A stretch of DNA of 64,000 nt, from contig ONDH01000007.1 of the NCBI GenBank assembly GCA_900316505.1, positions 62,001 through 126,000 of the forward strand, in the 5' to 3' direction. The translations under genes and the position numbers were made by a program. Below, piece after piece: positions 60,884 through 64,000 of this stretch (within the stretch, counting starts at the first letter, position 1; the number at the start of each line of letters is the position of its first letter). The notes beneath the pieces were generated by a model. The model searched no databases, was not told the DNA's origin, and saw nothing but the letters and a program-made list of their open reading frames with translations. Origin of the DNA: an uncultured Prevotellaceae bacterium. Lineage in GTDB: Bacteria > Bacteroidota > Bacteroidia > Bacteroidales > Bacteroidaceae.

Positions 60884-63800
60884 TTATAACGTGATGCTCA
60901 CCCCAAACGTGAATGTTCTGGCTGATGGGTAGGCTCCGCTGTCGGTGCCACGGCTGACTTCTGGATCATAACCTTTGTAGGGTGTGATAGTGAAGAGGTT
61001 GGTGGCGGTGGCATAGATGCGTAGGGAGAGGGGAAGTGACTTGGGCAGACGGGGACGGTAGCCGACGGTCAGGTTTCGCAGTTTCAGATAGCTGGCGCTC
61101 TGCACATAGCGGCTGTCGATGTAGGAGAAGGGACGTGAAGTGGAGGGGAGGGGCAGGGAGTTGCCACCTTTCTCTGCTGTCCATGCGTCCTTCACCGTGG
61201 AGAGCACGTTGTAGGAGTCGCCTGTCTGTTCCAGCCTTCGTCCGAGGGCATTGTAGAGTTTGGCTCCATGACTGCCTGCAAAGGTGGCGGAGAAGTCCCA
61301 CTCGCGCACTTGCAGTTGGGTGGAGAAGCCGTAGGTGAGGTCGGGCTGCACGGAACCGAGTATCACGCGGTCATTGCCGTCTATCTTGCTGTCGTGGTTG
61401 GCATCGACGAACTTGGCATCTCCTGCCTTGGGGGTGAGTCCGTTGATGGTGGGGAGTTGGCTGACATCTTCGCCCTGTTGCACGATGCCGAGGAACTTCA
61501 GTCCGTAGAAAGAACCGAGGGCTTCGCCCCTGCGGAGGATTTGTTCGTTGTCAGCCCCCTGAATGACATTGTTGGTGATGCCCATGTCGGTGATTTCGTT
61601 GTGGTTGTGGGCAATGTTGGCACTGGCTGTCCAGTTCAGGTGACGACGCTTGAGAAGAGTACCGTTCACGGCAAACTCAATGCCCTTGTTCACCACATTT
61701 CCCACGTTCTGGATCTGGCTGGTCACACCTGTAGAGAAGCCCATGGGCACGTCAAGCAAGAGGTCGGAGGTCTTCTTGTAATAGAGGTCAAGTACGAAGT
61801 TGAGGCGACCATTGTAGAGCCCGAGATCTGTACCGAGGTTGTAGCTCGCAGTGGTCTCCCATTTCAGGTTGTCGTTGGCGGTGTTCTTCTTCGCATAGCT
61901 GGAAGAACCCGCATAGGAACCTGTGGCATAGGAGGTGGTGAAGGCGTAGTCGTTGATTTCCTGATTACCCACCACACCACCAGTGAGGCGCAGTTTCAGA
62001 TAGTCCAGATGACGGGCATTGGCAAGGAATTTCTCTTTCTCCACATTCCAAGATAGTCCAAGCGATGGGAAGTAGCCCCAGCGATGGTTCTTGGAGAAGC
62101 GGCTGGAGTGATCGGCACGGAAAGTGGCAGTGGTATTGTAACGGTCGAGGAATGTGTAGTTCACTCGTGCGATGATACTGTTGAGCGTCGATTCGCTGAT
62201 GCCTGTCTGCGGTGTGTAGATGTTGGCACCGTCCCCCAAGTTGTACTGTTTCAGCGTCTCGTTGGTGAAGTGGTTTGTGCTGATGTTACTGTAGGTGGAG
62301 GTGGTGTTCTGTTTCGTGTAACCAGCCAGAGCATCAATATGGTGATTGTCGTTGATGTCCTTGTTGTAGGTGGCTGTATATTCCTGCTGCCAAGTGTCTG
62401 TCTGGCGATGTCCCACACCACCGATGCCCTCATTGGCAAGTCCTAAAGAGGTGTAAGCGCCAGAAAAGTAGTTCTGCGTGAGTTTCTCACTGTTCAGACC
62501 CACAGCGGCTTTCAGCGTCACATCCCCCAATTTGTAGGTCGCCCACACATTACTGAGCAGATAGTTGTTGATGTTCTCAGCCACGCTTTCCTTCAAATCG
62601 TAGACGGCATTGGAGGCATGGTCGCCAATGGCGAAATAGGCATATTCGTATGGATTCTTGAAATTGTAGGAACCGTCGGCATTATACACTGGCACCACGG
62701 GAGGAGTGAGCAATGCATAGACAAAGCTGTTGGTGATGCCAGCAGAGAAGGGGGAGGAGTTGAACACCTGCTTCTCAGATGTGGTGAGCCCGCTCTGTTT
62801 GCTGCGTCCGTAAGTGGCATTGACACCGAACTTCAGGTTCTTCAGCAGCTCCCATTCTGCGTTGGTGTGGAAGTTGTAGCGCTGGAAACCTGAGTTAAGG
62901 ATGATGCCGTCTTGATCAGTATAGTTGGCTGAAAAAGCGTAACGTCCCTTGTCCGTGCCTCCATTGATGCTGAGTTCATGACTCTGCTGCAAGGCTGTGC
63001 GCAGAACGGCATCTTGCCAGTTGGTGCCTTTGCCCAATGCGGCAATCTGCTCATCTGTGTAACCTCCTTTATTGTTATAATAGGTCTTTTGGAATTGTGC
63101 CCACTCAGCAGCATTCATCAGGTCAAGTTTCTTGGCCACATTGCTGAATCCCAGGCTATAGCCATAGTTGATGCTGGCTTTCTTCTCACCTTGTTTTCCT
63201 TTTTTGGTGGTGATGAGAATGACGCCATTGGCACCGCGTGAGCCGTAGATGGCTGTGGCAGAAATGTCTTTCAACACCTCAATGCTCTCGATGTCATTGG
63301 GATTGATGGTCGCCAAAGGATTCAGACTACCTTCGATAGACCCCAGCCCCGTACTGTTGCTGCTTGCATCCTTGAAATAGATGAAACCATCCACAACATA
63401 TAGGGGCTCGTTGCTGGCATTGACCGAGTTGCCGCCACGGATGCGGATGCTGCTCTCTGCTCCTGGCTGACCGCTGGCTGCGGTGACGTTGAGACCTGCC
63501 ACCTGACCACTCAGGGCACCATCGAGGGTGCTGGAGGTGCTGTTCTCAAACACGTCGGCCTTGACCGTGGTCACCGAACCTGTCAACTGTGTGCGGCTTT
63601 GTGTGCCATAGCCAACCACCACCACATCGTTGAGGTAGCTGCGCTTCTCTGTGAGTTTCACATTGATGTCCTCTTCATCGTCATACACTGTGACGGTCTG
63701 TGGACGGTAACCTGTAAAACTGATGTTCAATTTGACTGGGAGCGATTTTACGTCAATGGTGAAGTGTCCGTCAATGTCGGTGGTCACACCTTTTCCGTCA

Positions 63801-63937
63801 CCATATTTCACGGTGGCTCCGATGATGCTCTCTCCTGATGTGGCATCCGTGATGGTGCCCTGCACTGTTTGCGCCCAAGTCGCAAAAGTGGAAGCGACGG
63901 TCAGAACCGCCGCTAAAAACAATCTTTTCTGTAACAT
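60884..63937 (-). CDS. SusC/RagA-family TonB-linked outer membrane transporter
   Basis: The 1017-aa protein has a signal peptide (RLFLAAVLTVASTFATWAQ), a carboxypeptidase-like domain (VQGTITDATSGESIIGATV) and a TonB-box region (LNDVVVVGYGTQSRTQLTGS). The plug carries the SusC hallmark ISATAIYGSRGANGVILITT, and the barrel ends FTFGVSITL. It is complete; the window ends 63 bases above its start, so its own promoter is not visible. The partner is the SusD-like protein downstream. The ligand is unknown; the operon's antiporter and lyase point to an amino-acid or peptide-type compound rather than a glycan. Confidence 0.94.
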   Translation of the reverse strand: MLQKRLFLAAVLTVASTFATWAQTVQGTITDATSGESIIGATVKYGDGKGVTTDIDGHFTIDVKSLPVKLNISFTGYRPQTVTVYDDEEDINVKLTEKRSYLNDVVVVGYGTQSRTQLTGSVTTVKADVFENSTSSTLDGALSGQVAGLNVTAASGQPGAESSIRIRGGNSVNASNEPLYVVDGFIYFKDASSNSTGLGSIEGSLNPLATINPNDIESIEVLKDISATAIYGSRGANGVILITTKKGKQGEKKASINYGYSLGFSNVAKKLDLMNAAEWAQFQKTYYNNKGGYTDEQIAALGKGTNWQDAVLRTALQQSHELSINGGTDKGRYAFSANYTDQDGIILNSGFQRYNFHTNAEWELLKNLKFGVNATYGRSKQSGLTTSEKQVFNSSPFSAGITNSFVYALLTPPVVPVYNADGSYNFKNPYEYAYFAIGDHASNAVYDLKESVAENINNYLLSNVWATYKLGDVTLKAAVGLNSEKLTQNYFSGAYTSLGLANEGIGGVGHRQTDTWQQEYTATYNKDINDNHHIDALAGYTKQNTTSTYSNISTNHFTNETLKQYNLGDGANIYTPQTGISESTLNSIIARVNYTFLDRYNTTATFRADHSSRFSKNHRWGYFPSLGLSWNVEKEKFLANARHLDYLKLRLTGGVVGNQEINDYAFTTSYATGSYAGSSSYAKKNTANDNLKWETTASYNLGTDLGLYNGRLNFVLDLYYKKTSDLLLDVPMGFSTGVTSQIQNVGNVVNKGIEFAVNGTLLKRRHLNWTASANIAHNHNEITDMGITNNVIQGADNEQILRRGEALGSFYGLKFLGIVQQGEDVSQLPTINGLTPKAGDAKFVDANHDSKIDGNDRVILGSVQPDLTYGFSTQLQVREWDFSATFAGSHGAKLYNALGRRLEQTGDSYNVLSTVKDAWTAEKGGNSLPLPSTSRPFSYIDSRYVQSASYLKLRNLTVGYRPRLPKSLPLSLRIYATATNLFTITPYKGYDPEVSRGTDSGAYPSARTFTFGVSITL

Positions 63938-64000
63938 GTTGGATGAAGTTTTTTTGTGATGTTTTTGATTTTATAGGCTCTGTGCCAAGAGTCTCAACTG

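Noticed and set aside
60884..63937. SusC gene cut by the window end
   Set aside because: A signal peptide begins at the ATG at 63937 and the family's final barrel strand is present, so the coding region is complete.

Overview
The window looks like chromosomal DNA of a Bacteroidales bacterium, most likely Prevotella or Segatella. Evidence: SusC/SusD outer-membrane pairs, a PorT-like protein, a UpxY/NusG-type antiterminator, BspA-like leucine-rich repeats, an arginine operon of the Bacteroidetes type, and many promoters with the Bacteroidetes signature TTTG-N19/20-TAnnTTTG. Shine-Dalgarno sequences are essentially absent. No phage, insertion sequence, plasmid or CRISPR locus is visible.

Region 1 (1-17.65 kb, all +) is the downstream part of a surface-polysaccharide locus that enters the window from the left: GT-B and GT-A glycosyltransferases, two acyltransferases, an EpsG/Wzy-like polymerase, a polyol-phosphate set (LicD, TarI/IspD-like cytidylyltransferase, SDR), an initiating sugar-phosphate transferase, and an unusual pair of a PLP-dependent decarboxylase-fold enzyme and an ATP-grasp ligase. 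Region 2 (17.7-23.9 kb, +) has its own promoter and carries a DegT aminotransferase, three OmpA-related envelope proteins and a BspA-like LRR protein, closed by a strong terminator. A UpxY antiterminator lies behind it on the opposite strand, facing no polysaccharide operon.

Region 3 (24.7-34.3 kb) holds a rhamnosidase-like gene broken by one in-frame TAG, an AEC transporter, an acetyltransferase, a vitamin B6 module (a catalytically degenerate ThiD-like domain fused to an AraC DNA-binding domain, then pdxS and pdxT), and a GH95 fucosidase. Region 4 (34.4-39.3 kb, -) is the arginine operon argR-GNAT-argG-argC-argD with ARG-box-like sites at argR. A 900-base gene-free stretch follows, with 23-bp and 22-bp tandem repeats. 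Region 5 (40-48.7 kb) has an outer-membrane barrel protein, an envelope operon (PorT, GT2, RadC, MIP18/SufT, LpxH), proC, tRNA-Leu and a LolA-like protein.

Region 6 (48.7-64 kb, -) contains a TonB receptor with a CxxxM...HxM arrangement like the copper receptor OprC plus a DAACS symporter, a GH51 arabinofuranosidase, a Met/His-rich YtkA/FixH-like lipoprotein, and SusC, SusD, an NhaC antiporter and a CyuA-like Fe-S lyase. Three units there share a nearly identical 70-bp promoter module with a conserved site above the -33 box, so they form a candidate regulon.

The most unusual signal is a family of GC-rich palindromes of about 80 bp inserted in frame inside protein-coding genes (GH95, MIP18/SufT, the TonB receptor, and a half copy in argC), reminiscent in principle of Rickettsia palindromic elements. 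A second, AT-rich inverted-repeat family with a GCCGCATGGC core occupies four intergenic positions.
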